The translations under genes were made by a program, and so were the position numbers. Shown piece after piece: positions 25,721 through 34,005 of a DNA stretch of 64,000 bases (positions within the stretch are counted from its first letter, which is position 1; every line of letters starts with the position of its first letter). This stretch comes from Pseudomonas huaxiensis (GTDB lineage: Bacteria; Pseudomonadota; Gammaproteobacteria; Pseudomonadales; Pseudomonadaceae), in the NCBI RefSeq assembly GCF_003231275.1, contig NZ_QKVL01000015.1:1-64000 (forward strand), written 5' to 3'. Under the pieces are notes generated by a model. The model was not told the origin of the DNA. It was given only the letters and a program-made list of their open reading frames with translations, and made no database searches.

Positions 25721-27064
25721 TTACATTTCATACATTTTCAGCCTGAGGTTTACGCGCAGCCCTGGCGTGCGGTTTTGCGCCCAGACTTCACCGCCCTGCA
25801 ACTGCACCACACTGCGCGCGATCGACAGCCCCAGGCCGAAACCGTCGCCGCCGGGACGCGCGGCGTTGAGCCGGGTGAAGGGCTGGAAAATGCTTTCCAG
25901 CTTGGCCGGTGCCACACCCGGGCCCTGGTCTTCGATCCACAGGTGCCAGTCATCGCCATCGCGGTTGCCACCCAGGCGCACGATCCCGCCGGGCGGCGAG
26001 TGGCGCACGGCGTTGCGCAGGATGTTTTCCATCGCCTGGGCCAGGCTGTTGAGGTTGCCGAGCACGGCGCAGCCCGCAGGCAGGTCGTTGTGCAACTGCT
26101 CGGCGGGCCAGCCGCTTTCGTAGCAGACGTCCTCACACAACACCTCCCACAAGCGCCCGATATCCACAGGTTCCAGCGGCAGCAGCGGGCGTTCGGTGTC
26201 GAGCCAGACCAGCTCAAGGGTGTCGTTGATCAGCCGCTCCATGCTCTGCACTTCCCGCTCAAGACGCTGACGCAGCGCGACGGTGTCCTGCTCGCGCTCG
26301 CCGGTGACGCGCAGACGACTCAAGGGTGTACGCAGTTCGTGGGACAGGTCGCGGAGCAACTGGCGCTGGAAGCCGACGGTGTTTTCCAGGCGCCCGGCCA
26401 TGTGGTCGAACGCCCTCGCCAGCTCGCCCAATTCATCACGCCGGCGAGTGAGTTGCGTGCCGACCCGGGCCGAGAGATTGCCGGTACTCAGGGCGTTGGC
26501 CTGGCGGCGCAGAATCACCATGGGCGCGATCACCGTGCGGTACAGCAACACGCCCAGACCCAGCGCCAGGCAGGCCGGCAACAGCCGCTCCAGCAACAGT
26601 CGCCACAGATGGTTGTACTTGCGCGGGTCCAGCCGCGGCGGCAGGTCCATCACCAGCCGGGCTTCGCTGTCACTGAACGGGATGTAGAACGTCGGCGTGC
26701 CACCGGGCCGGCCCACTGACCAGTCCAGAGTTCGCATGAAGTTGAGTTTCTTGCGCTCGCGCCCGCGTAACGGGCGTGACGACAACGACATGTCATGCTG
26801 CCCGACCACCGCCGCCCAGACGCCCTCTCGTTCCCTTAACGACGCCAGAAACTCATCCACACCGGGCGTGCCGTTTTCGGTCCAGGCGCTCTCTGCCTCG
26901 TGTGCGTAGTCGGCGAGAATCTGTCGGGTCGGCTCAGGCAATTTGGCGGTCGAGGTCTCGATGCGCTGGCTGACATCCACGTGCAGGCTGATGATCAACA
27001 GGCTCAACAGGGCAATGCCACCCACCAGTTTCCAGAACAGCGAATGGCGATCGGGCAGCGTCAT
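25721..27064 (-). CDS. Sensor histidine kinase, PfeS/PirS-like
   Basis: This 447-residue inner-membrane kinase has one transmembrane helix at about residues 10-27 (FWKLVGGIALLSLLIISL) and a periplasmic sensor of about 125 residues. A second helix covers about 157-178, and HAMP at about 180-232 contains DELGELARAFDHMAGRLE. The phospho-acceptor is His242 in RDLSHELRTPLSRLR. A HATPase domain follows with N box ENILRNAVRHSP, G1 EDQGPGV and G2 FGLGLSIA. The ATG overlaps the regulator stop (ATGA). With the receptor downstream it should sense the loaded siderophore in the periplasm and induce the receptor, as known for PfeS. Confidence 0.9.
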   Translation of the reverse strand: MTLPDRHSLFWKLVGGIALLSLLIISLHVDVSQRIETSTAKLPEPTRQILADYAHEAESAWTENGTPGVDEFLASLREREGVWAAVVGQHDMSLSSRPLRGRERKKLNFMRTLDWSVGRPGGTPTFYIPFSDSEARLVMDLPPRLDPRKYNHLWRLLLERLLPACLALGLGVLLYRTVIAPMVILRRQANALSTGNLSARVGTQLTRRRDELGELARAFDHMAGRLENTVGFQRQLLRDLSHELRTPLSRLRVTGEREQDTVALRQRLEREVQSMERLINDTLELVWLDTERPLLPLEPVDIGRLWEVLCEDVCYESGWPAEQLHNDLPAGCAVLGNLNSLAQAMENILRNAVRHSPPGGIVRLGGNRDGDDWHLWIEDQGPGVAPAKLESIFQPFTRLNAARPGGDGFGLGLSIARSVVQLQGGEVWAQNRTPGLRVNLRLKMYEM

Positions 27065-27786
27065 GGCGTCACGCGTTTGAGCACATAACCGGCGCCGCGC
27101 ACCGTCTCCACCCGGCCGGCGCTGTAGCCGATGGACTGCAATTTGCGGCGAATATGGCTGACGTGCATGTCGAGGCTGCGATCGTGGATCGAGTAGGCCC
27201 GGTGCAGCGCCTGCTGGTAAAGGAAGGTCTTGCTCAGCACTTCGTTGGGCGAGTGCAGCAGGGTTTCGAGGATGCGGTATTCGGTGCTGGTGAGATCCGC
27301 CCAGACACCGTTGTTGCACACATCGCTGCGCAGCGGATCGAAGGTCAGGTCAAGCGCCTGGCCCAGCGCCTCATGGCCGCTGTGATCTGCCCGCTCGTAG
27401 GCCACGCGACGCAGGATCGCGTCGATGCGCACATCCATCTCGCCCATGCTGAACGGCTTGGGGAGGTAGTCGTCGGCGCCCTGGCTGAACCCGACGATAC
27501 GGTCCTGCTCGGCCCCCAGCGCCGACATCAGAATCACCGGCACCCGCTGGCGCCGGCGCAATTCGGCGAGCATCTCCAGGCCATTGCTGTCCGGCAGCAG
27601 GATATCCAGCAGCACCAGGTCATAGGCGCCGTCGCGCACTAGCTCGACCACGTCACTGGCGTCATGCCGCACCGTCACGGCAAACCCGCGTTGGCCCAGG
27701 TGGCTGTCGATATGGGCGGACAACACCGGGTCGTCCTCGATGGCGAGGATACGGATCGGAGCGCGTGGGGAAGCAGCGGGCTGCAT
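27061..27786 (-). CDS. OmpR-family response regulator, PfeR/PirR-like
   Basis: This is a 241-residue protein. The receiver domain covers about residues 12-125 with the acidic pair in AIEDDPVL, phospho-acceptor Asp61 (LVLLDILLPDSNG) and the conserved Lys in YLPKPF. The winged-helix Trans_reg_C domain covers about 145-238 (LTSTEYRILETLLHSPNEVL; DRSLDMHVSHIRRKL; VRGAGYVL). ATG 27786 is used; a longer frame begins at 27855 but would run through the Fur-like site. It is the first gene of the regulator-kinase-receptor set. Known PfeR activates the receptor gene in response to siderophore. Confidence 0.9.
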   Translation of the reverse strand: MQPAASPRAPIRILAIEDDPVLSAHIDSHLGQRGFAVTVRHDASDVVELVRDGAYDLVLLDILLPDSNGLEMLAELRRRQRVPVILMSALGAEQDRIVGFSQGADDYLPKPFSMGEMDVRIDAILRRVAYERADHSGHEALGQALDLTFDPLRSDVCNNGVWADLTSTEYRILETLLHSPNEVLSKTFLYQQALHRAYSIHDRSLDMHVSHIRRKLQSIGYSAGRVETVRGAGYVLKRVTP

Positions 27787-27803
27787 GGGGGACACCTTGC
27801 AAA

Positions 27804-27818
27804 TGAGAATGTTTCTTT
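27804..27818. promoter_or_regulatory. Fur-box-like site before the response regulator
   Basis: TGAGAAT-G-TTTCTTT: the left half fits the Fur 7-mer well and the right half is weak. It is 17 bp upstream of the ATG, suggesting iron repression of the two-component operon. Confidence 0.5.
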
Positions 27819-27895
27819 GTCGCGCATTCTGACTAAAGATGGGGAAGATGCCCACAGGGTGATGTCTATTTTTTATTCGCTGATCCGGTACTGAT

Positions 27896-27926
27896 TAAAA
27901 CAGCCCCCCTCAGTGCATGAGGGGGG
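27896..27926 (-). terminator. Terminator after the interrupted module 3 receptor promoter side
   Basis: CCCCCCTCA (27904-27912) pairs with TGAGGGGGG (27918-27926) in a perfect 9-bp stem, followed on the minus strand by CTGTTTTAATC. It lies just past the module 3 receptor stop and before the response regulator. Confidence 0.75.
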
Positions 27927-27940
27927 ACAAGCCTACATTC

Positions 27941-30424
27941 TCAAAACTCCCACTTCGTCGTCACCATCACATTCCGCGGTTCTCCATAACTTCCGCTATA
28001 GAAGTTCTCATCCAGCGAACTCACGTACTTCTTGTCGAACAGGTTGTTGACCGTCGCGGTCGCCGACCATTGGGAGGTGAGCTGGTAGCGGGCCATCAGG
28101 CCGACCGTGGCGTAGTCGTCCTGCTTGTAGGTCGACGGCGATGGCAACATCCAGCTTTCGGAGGTGAAGTGGATGCTGCTCTGCCAGTTCACACCGCCGC
28201 CAACGGTCAGGCGCTCCAGCGCGCCGGGCAGGCGGTAGGTGGTCCAGAGTTTGAAGATGTCTGTCGGGATGATGGTCTTGATCCGCTCGCCTTCGCTGTC
28301 TTTGACCCGCGAGTGGCTGTAGCTGGCATCGACGTTCCAGCCCGGGAGGATCTCGCCGCTGACTTCCATTTCGAAACCACGGGTGGTGGTTTTCTTCGCG
28401 GCGTAGGCGGTGTCGTAGTCGGTGCCGATGATGATGCCGTCAGCCACGTTGTCGTTTTCCAGCTTCACCTCGAACAGCGCGATGGCGGTGTTCAGGCGAC
28501 CGTCGAAGTACTCGCCCTTGAGGCCGATTTCGTAGTTGTCGCCTTCTCGCGGGTCGAGCAGTTTGCCGCTCTGGTCCTTGTAGGTTTGCGGCTTGAAGAT
28601 GCTGGTGTAGCTGGCGTAGAGCGAGTGGTTGTCGTCGAGGTCGTAGACGACGCCGGCATAGGGCGTGACCTCGCCGCTGACCCGCACCGAATCGTCGGTG
28701 TTCAGGTAAACCATCGACGGCACGTTGTAGTGGTAGCTGGCACCGTATTTGTAGTTGCTCACCCGCGCACCGAGCACCAGCGAAAGGTCGTCGGTGGGCT
28801 TGAGGCGGGTCGCCAGGTAGGCGCCGTTCTGCCGCTGCTGCAGATTGTCGTCTTCGCGGTTGATGCTGTAGGTCGGGCGCGGGCCGTAGTTGTCCCAGGT
28901 GCGGATATTCACCGGCAGGCCGCTGACGAGGTTGTTGCTGCCACCGGACGCGGTGGGATGGCCGAAGCCGTTGCGGCGGTTTTCGTAGTCCTGATAGTTG
29001 AAGCCCATGACCAGTTCATGTTCGCGGCCGAAGGCCTGGAACGGGCCGGAGAGCATCAGGTCGAGGCCTTTTTGCTTCTGCCAGTTCTCGCCTTTGGTGG
29101 CGGTGTATTTCAGGCCGCTGCCAGTAACCGGATCAACGAAGCCGGTGGAGGTGCCGGCGATCACCGAATCCTAGTCGCGGGTACCGTAGAGGTAGCTGGT
29201 GGACAGTTTCAGGGTCCAGTCATTGGCCAGCTTTTGCTCGATGGAGGCGAAGCTGTTGATGATTTCCTGATGGTTGCTGCTGTCGCGGCTGGCCGGGTTG
29301 TCGGAGCGCGAGGTGCGCAGTTTGTTGCCGTAGCGATCAAGTAGCGGCAGGCCGGTGGTGGAGAACCCGCGCGGGTCGCTGTCCAGATAGTCCACGCCGA
29401 CGGTGAGCAAGGTGCTGTCGCTCAGGTCGAATTCGGTGATCCCGTAGAGGATGGTTTTTTCCTGCTGCAGGTGGTCGGTGAAGCTGTTGCCCTGTTGATA
29501 CGCCGCCACTGCCCGGCCACGCACGTTACCGCTGTCGGTCAGCGGGCCGGAGACGTCCACTTCAGTGCGGTACAGGTCCCAGGAGCCGAGGCCGGCGCTG
29601 ACATAGCCCTTGAAGGTGTCGGTGGGACGCTTGCGCACCAGGTTGACGGTGCCAGAGGGGTCGCCTGCGCCAGAGAGCAGGCCGGTGGCGCCGCGCACCA
29701 CTTCGACCCGGTCGTAGATCGCCATGTCCGCCAGCGCATGGGGCAGCGCCTGGCTGAAGGCGAAGGACGTGGTGGGCATGCCATCGAACTGATAGTTGTC
29801 GATGGCCAGGCCGCGGGAGAACACGTAGAGCCGGTCGCTGCCCGGGCTCTGCACGTTGAGCCCCGGCGCCTGTTCCAACACCTGGCCGATGCTGCGCAGG
29901 TTCTGGTCGTCGATGCGCTGGCGGGTCAGCACGCTCACCGACTGCGGGGTTTCGCGCAGGCTCATGTTCAATTTGGTGGCGGTGTTGGTGGCACCGGTGG
30001 TGTAGGAACCCGTGCCTTCGGTGGTGCTCCCCAGCCCCACGCCGGTGACACTGGTCGCGCCCAGTTCCAGCGCGCCGTTGACCTGTGGAATGTCGATCAA
30101 CACATAGCCGTCCGGGCTGGACTGGGCTTGCAGGCCCTGACCGCGCAGCAGCGTGGCGAAGCCTTCCGGCACGCCATAACTGCCTTGCAGACCAGTGCTG
30201 CGCTTGCGCGCCACCTGCTCGGCATTGAAGGAAATCGCCACGCCGGATTCGCGGGCATAACGGCTCAGCACATCACCCAGCGCGCCGGCCGGGATGTCGT
30301 AGCGCTGCACCTGTTGCTGGGCCTGGGCCGGCAAGGTCGCGAACAAAGGGGCGCCGACGATGGCGAAGTGGATGGCCAGCGCCAGGGCACTGCTGGCGTT
30401 GCGGGGGCGTAGCGATACAGACAT
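27941..30424 (-). pseudogene. TonB-dependent siderophore receptor interrupted by an in-frame TAG (module 3)
   Basis: The frame from ATG 30424 to 27941 would encode 827 residues but contains one stop, TAG, at 29173-29171 (codon 418). Both sides stay in the same frame and match one receptor. Before the stop are a signal peptide (near LPAQAQQ), the STN domain (YDIPAGALGDVLSRYARESG), the plug (RETPQSVSVLTRQRIDDQ; YDRVEVVRGATGLLSGAGD) and the first barrel strands, ending YLYGTRD. After it the barrel resumes DSVIAGTSTGF and ends TTKWEF. A single Tyr-to-stop change would explain it. A GTG at 29164 could start only a barrel fragment. The product is probably non-functional unless the stop is suppressed or is a sequencing error. 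Confidence 0.85.
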
Positions 30425-30498
30425 CTTGCGTAGTCCTCGTTAGGTGTTGGCTAGTACAAGGACGCACGGCAAACGATTAGTGGAAAAAGGTTTGAGAA

Positions 30499-31446
30499 CT
30501 ATTTCTGTTCGAGACGCACCCGGGTCAGCCACGGGGTGTAGTGCTCGACCTGAATCGGCAAGCTGCGCGCCAGCAAACGCAATGCACGCTCGCTGTCATC
30601 GGCGGGCAGCACTGCGGACACTTTCAGGCCGGCCAGCGCCTTCGCGTCATAGCTCAGGTAACCGCCATGATGACGGGCCAGACGCTCCAGCACCTGGTTC
30701 AGCGGCTGCTCGCGAATCACCAGTTGATGAGCGTTCCACGCCTGCTCCAGCCCGACACCGTCCACCGGTTGCGCCGGCTGGATGCCATGACCGTCGAACT
30801 GCACCTGCTGACCGGCCGGCACGGTGACGCTGTCGCCGGCGCTCTTCACTTCGGTGCTGGATTCGATCATCGCCAACCGCGTGGACTCACCCAGGCGCTC
30901 CACCACGAAGCGCGTGCCCAGGGCGCGCACGCTGCCGTGTTCGGTGAGCACCAGGAAGGGCCGGCTGGCATCCTTGGCCACATCGACGAGGATTTCGCCG
31001 CTGACCAGGCGCAGGGTGCGGGTTTGCCCATCGAATTGCAGGTCCACCGCCGAACGGCCATCAAGCTGGATACGGCTGCCGTCGGGCAGTTGCTGGCTGC
31101 TCCATTGGCCTACGCCCGTGCGGATATCGGCCAACAGATAGGCCGGCGGAAATTGCTGCAGCGTCAGCCCGGCGGGAATCGCCAGCAGCGCCGCGATGGC
31201 CAGCACCTTGAGGCTGCGCCGCGCCCGGGAACGCGGGACCACGGTGCCCAGCGCCGCGCGCACCGGCGCGCTCGGCAGATCATGCAGTGGCGCCAGACTA
31301 CCCTGTAGCGCCTGAACGGCCTTCAGATGGGCAGGATCGGCAGTCAACCAGACGCGGAAGGCTTCCCGCGCCTCGGCATCCGGTTCGTCATCCATACGCA
31401 CCAGCCATTTGGCCGCCTGACGCAGCACCGCCGCCGGGAGCTTCAC
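30499..31446 (-). CDS. FecR-family anti-sigma factor / sigma regulator (module 3)
   Basis: This 315-residue inner-membrane regulator has a DUF4880-like N-terminus (AAKWLVRMDDEPDAEAREAF). A transmembrane helix lies near residues 88-105 (VLAIAALLAIPAGLTL). The FecR domain follows (SQQLPDGSRIQLDGRSAVDL; HGSVRALGTRFVVER), with a receptor-contact C-terminus (REQPLNQVLERLARHHGGYL). The start is GTG 31446, which overlaps the sigma stop as GTGA; the frame is open to 31470, but that start would lie inside the sigma gene. The receptor it should monitor is interrupted, so signalling through this unit may be broken. Confidence 0.9.
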   Translation of the reverse strand: MKLPAAVLRQAAKWLVRMDDEPDAEAREAFRVWLTADPAHLKAVQALQGSLAPLHDLPSAPVRAALGTVVPRSRARRSLKVLAIAALLAIPAGLTLQQFPPAYLLADIRTGVGQWSSQQLPDGSRIQLDGRSAVDLQFDGQTRTLRLVSGEILVDVAKDASRPFLVLTEHGSVRALGTRFVVERLGESTRLAMIESSTEVKSAGDSVTVPAGQQVQFDGHGIQPAQPVDGVGLEQAWNAHQLVIREQPLNQVLERLARHHGGYLSYDAKALAGLKVSAVLPADDSERALRLLARSLPIQVEHYTPWLTRVRLEQK

Positions 31447-31955
31447 AGCACACCGCCGGCGGCGTGGCATTGCAGCAGTGCCTGGACCAGATCGTTCTGC
31501 ACGGTCTTGGTCGAGACGTTCAATTGCTCGGCGATCTGCGCATGGCTCAAGCCATCCAGATGGCGCAGGACGAACACCTGGCGCATACGCGGCGACATGT
31601 TTTCCAGCGCCCGGGCGATATGTTCCAAGGCCTGCACCGCAGCCATCACCTGTTCCGCAGACGGTACCTGTTCCATGAATTCGGCATGCCGCGCCAGCTC
31701 ATCGCGGTAAGCCTGCTCGAGCTTGTGTCGCCGGCTGCGATCCACCAACAGGCGCCGCGCCACGGTGGCGAGAAACGCCCGCGGCTCACGCGGCGTGACA
31801 TAGGCGCCCGCGCCCAGCAAACGGATGAAGGTGTCCTGGGCCGTGTCCGCGGCATTGTGCGGACAATCCAGGCGCCGCCGCAGCCAGCTCAACAGCCAGC
31901 CGTGATAGCCCTTGTACAACGCATCGAGACTGTCTGCTGGCGGAGTGGCTTTCAT
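31443..31955 (-). CDS. ECF sigma factor, FecI type (module 3)
   Basis: This 170-residue sigma factor has region 2 at about residues 12-80 (AADTAQDTFIRLLGAGAYV; FLATVARRLLVDRSRRHKLE) and region 4 at about 112-165 (MSPRMRQVFVLRHLDGLSHA; QLNVSTKTVQNDLVQAL). It resembles FecI-type iron-starvation sigma factors and should drive the downstream receptor gene. A Fur-like site lies just upstream of the ATG. It is the same length as the module 2 sigma factor and about equally divergent from both others, so the three modules are probably old paralogues rather than a recent duplication. Confidence 0.92.
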   Translation of the reverse strand: MKATPPADSLDALYKGYHGWLLSWLRRRLDCPHNAADTAQDTFIRLLGAGAYVTPREPRAFLATVARRLLVDRSRRHKLEQAYRDELARHAEFMEQVPSAEQVMAAVQALEHIARALENMSPRMRQVFVLRHLDGLSHAQIAEQLNVSTKTVQNDLVQALLQCHAAGGVL

Positions 31956-31971
31956 GGGACACAGGACTAAA

Positions 31972-31986
31972 TGGGAATGATTCTAT
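31972..31986. promoter_or_regulatory. Fur-box-like site before the module 3 sigma gene
   Basis: TGGGAAT-G-ATTCTAT fits the 7-1-7 Fur pattern with a few mismatches. It is 16 bp upstream of the sigma-factor ATG on the minus strand. Confidence 0.55.
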
Positions 31987-32019
31987 CTTACGGCGCTGAC
32001 ACAGAAAGTTGCAATCCGC

Positions 32020-32625
32020 TCAACGCACACTGGCGAACAGCACCGTCACGCCCAGCCCGAGCAGCGCCATGCCGATCACCCGGTCCACAAGCAGTTGACG
32101 CTCGATCATCACCCGGCGCAGCGGCGCACTGGAAAAGCCCAACGCCACCAGGCTGAACCACAGCCAGTGGGCCACGGACATGAACAGGCCGTAGCCGAAT
32201 TGCTGCGCCAGCGAGCTGCCCGGTCCGACCACCTGGGTGTAAGCGCTGACCACGAACAGCAGCGTCTTGGGATTGAGCGCGTTGGTGAGAAAACCCGCGA
32301 CGAAGGTGCCTCTGGCTGCGGGCGCTTCGCCATCCAGTGACAGGCGACGGGTGTTGGTCAGCGAGCTGTAGCCGAGGTAGATCAGGTAGCCGGCGCCGAG
32401 CACTTTCATCAACAGGAACAGCGTCGGCGAATGCTGCACCAGCACGGACACCCCGAGCACGGTGTACAACACATGCACCTGTACGCCACAGGCGATGCCG
32501 AGCGCGGCGAACAGGCCGCTGCGCCGGCCGAAGGCGTAGCTGGCCCGGGTGACCATGGCGAAATCCGGCCCGGGGCTGATGACCGCCAACACGGTGAACA
32601 GGGCAACGGCGATGAGTTCGTTCAC
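32020..32625 (-). CDS. LysE/RhtB-family amino-acid exporter
   Basis: This 201-residue inner-membrane protein has about six hydrophobic segments. It carries the family N-terminus ALFTVLAVISPGPDFAMVTR (PGPDxA/xV motif) and NALNPKTLLFVVSAY in the middle, both diagnostic of LysE/RhtB exporters. The start GTG 32625 has AAGGAAG 8 bases upstream and gives the usual family length; the frame stays open to 32685. It is divergent from a LysR regulator across a 130-bp gap with a dyad, so that regulator probably controls it. The substrate is unknown, but homologues export threonine, homoserine or basic amino acids. Confidence 0.9.
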   Translation of the reverse strand: MNELIAVALFTVLAVISPGPDFAMVTRASYAFGRRSGLFAALGIACGVQVHVLYTVLGVSVLVQHSPTLFLLMKVLGAGYLIYLGYSSLTNTRRLSLDGEAPAARGTFVAGFLTNALNPKTLLFVVSAYTQVVGPGSSLAQQFGYGLFMSVAHWLWFSLVALGFSSAPLRRVMIERQLLVDRVIGMALLGLGVTVLFASVR

Positions 32626-32701
32626 AACAGGCTTCCTTTCTGGATACGCGAGAAAATAGCGCAGATCGACTACGCGGGCCGACATTATCGAAAGCCTGCC
32701 T

Positions 32702-32718
32702 ATCGCTTAAAAAGCGAT
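32702..32718. promoter_or_regulatory. LysR-type operator dyad
   Basis: ATCGCTT (32702-32708) and AAGCGAT (32712-32718) form a perfect 7-3-7 dyad in the gap between the exporter and the divergent LysR gene. It probably binds that regulator. Confidence 0.6.
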
Positions 32719-32755
32719 TTATAGTGCGACAAATCCGCTAGTTTTCCTCACAGAT

Positions 32756-33625
32756 ATGAAATTGCCCGCGCTCACCGCTTTTCGCTATTTCGACGTTGCC
32801 GCACGCACCGGCAGCTTCGTCCGCGCCGCTGAACAGTTGCACGTTACCCATGGCGCGGTCAGCCGCCAGGTGCGCTTGCTGGAAGCGTCGCTGGGGGTGG
32901 AACTGTTCGAACGCCGCAACCGCGCGATCTTCCTCAATGCCGCCGGCAGAGCCTTGCTGGCAACCACCCAGTCGGTGTTCGAACAGCTCGAAGGCACGGT
33001 CTACCGCCTGCAACAACAGACCAGGGAAAACGTGCTGGTGTTGTCCTGCGAGCCTACCCTGGCGATGAAGTGGCTGATCCCGCGGCTGCCGGCGTTCCAG
33101 GCCGCGCACCCGGATATCCAGTTGCACCTGATGGCGGCTGGCGGCCCGGTGGACTTCGCCCGCAGCGGCATCGACCTGGCGCTGCGCCGCGACGACTTTC
33201 AGTGGGAAGACGGGCTGCACGTGCGGAAAATCTGCGACGAGTGGGTCGGGCCGGTCGTCAGCCCTTCGCGGTCGTTGCCCGCGCAGGGATTCACCGGCCA
33301 GCGTCTGCTGCACAGCACCACTCGCCCTGGCGCCTGGGCCACCTGGCTGCGCCTGAGCGGACAGCCGGACAACAGCGAAAGCCGCGCCGATTACGAACAT
33401 TTCTACCTGTGCATTCAGGCCGCGGTGGCGGGCCTCGGCGTGGCCATGGCGTCGCGAATGATGGTCGGCGATGAACTCGCCAGCGGCCAGTTGCAGGCGC
33501 CCCACGGCTTTGTTCGCGACGGCTCGGCGTATGTGCTGCTGTGCCCGCAGCCCTTGGAGGAATCGCAGACATGCCAGCGCTTTGCCGACTGGGTGATTGA
33601 GCAGACCCACAGCAACCCGGCGTGA
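32756..33625 (+). CDS. LysR-family transcriptional regulator (GcvA-like)
   Basis: This 289-residue protein has an N-terminal HTH at about residues 5-63 (FDVAARTGSFVRAAEQLHVT; HGAVSRQVRLLEASLGVELF). An effector-binding domain follows, with EPTLAMKWLIPRLPAFQAAH, which is characteristic of the GcvA/AmpR subgroup. The start ATG 32756 gives the usual N-terminus MKLPALTAFRYF. It is divergent from the LysE/RhtB exporter, and the dyad in the gap suggests auto- and cross-regulation. The effector is not predictable. It ends shortly before a small DUF2834-like gene on the same strand. Confidence 0.9.
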   Translation: MKLPALTAFRYFDVAARTGSFVRAAEQLHVTHGAVSRQVRLLEASLGVELFERRNRAIFLNAAGRALLATTQSVFEQLEGTVYRLQQQTRENVLVLSCEPTLAMKWLIPRLPAFQAAHPDIQLHLMAAGGPVDFARSGIDLALRRDDFQWEDGLHVRKICDEWVGPVVSPSRSLPAQGFTGQRLLHSTTRPGAWATWLRLSGQPDNSESRADYEHFYLCIQAAVAGLGVAMASRMMVGDELASGQLQAPHGFVRDGSAYVLLCPQPLEESQTCQRFADWVIEQTHSNPA

Positions 33626-33669
33626 AGTTACACTCGGCCCTCAGAATTTTCCGACGCAAGGACTGCACG

Positions 33670-34005
33670 ATGAACAAGCCCTGGCTGGCCCTGATCACCC
33701 TCCTCGCTTTCACCGGCTACACGCTCTACAGCATGAGCATTGCCGAACAATCACTGCTGCAGTTCGGTCTGCAACTGATGTCCAGCACTGACACCGCGCA
33801 GGTGGTGATCGACCTTTACATCATGGCCGGCCTCGCTTGCGCCTGGATGGCTCAGGACGCGCGAGCCAAAGGTCGCTCGCTGCTCAGCGTGCTGCCGTAT
33901 TTCCTGCTGACGGCGGTATTCGTGTCCATCGGTCCATTGCTGTATCTGGTGATCAACGGGTTTCGTCATTCGCCAGCCGTACACAGAACGACGAATCCGG
34001 GCTGA
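33670..34005 (+). CDS. DUF2834-like small membrane protein
   Basis: This 111-residue protein has three hydrophobic segments (WLALITLLAFTGYTLYSM; QVVIDLYIMAGLACAWMAQD; LPYFLLTAVFVSIGPLLYLV), fitting the DUF2834 family by length and pattern. The start ATG 33670 is preferred over an in-frame ATG at 33622 that overlaps the lysR end. Its last 53 bases overlap the 3' end of the convergent M15-like gene, an unusually long tail-to-tail overlap. The function is unknown. Confidence 0.7.
   Translation: MNKPWLALITLLAFTGYTLYSMSIAEQSLLQFGLQLMSSTDTAQVVIDLYIMAGLACAWMAQDARAKGRSLLSVLPYFLLTAVFVSIGPLLYLVINGFRHSPAVHRTTNPG

Noticed and set aside
27917-29344. A 475-codon plus-strand frame opposite the interrupted receptor
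   Set aside because: It is the shadow of the receptor barrel; its existence does not argue that the receptor TAG is a real gene boundary.
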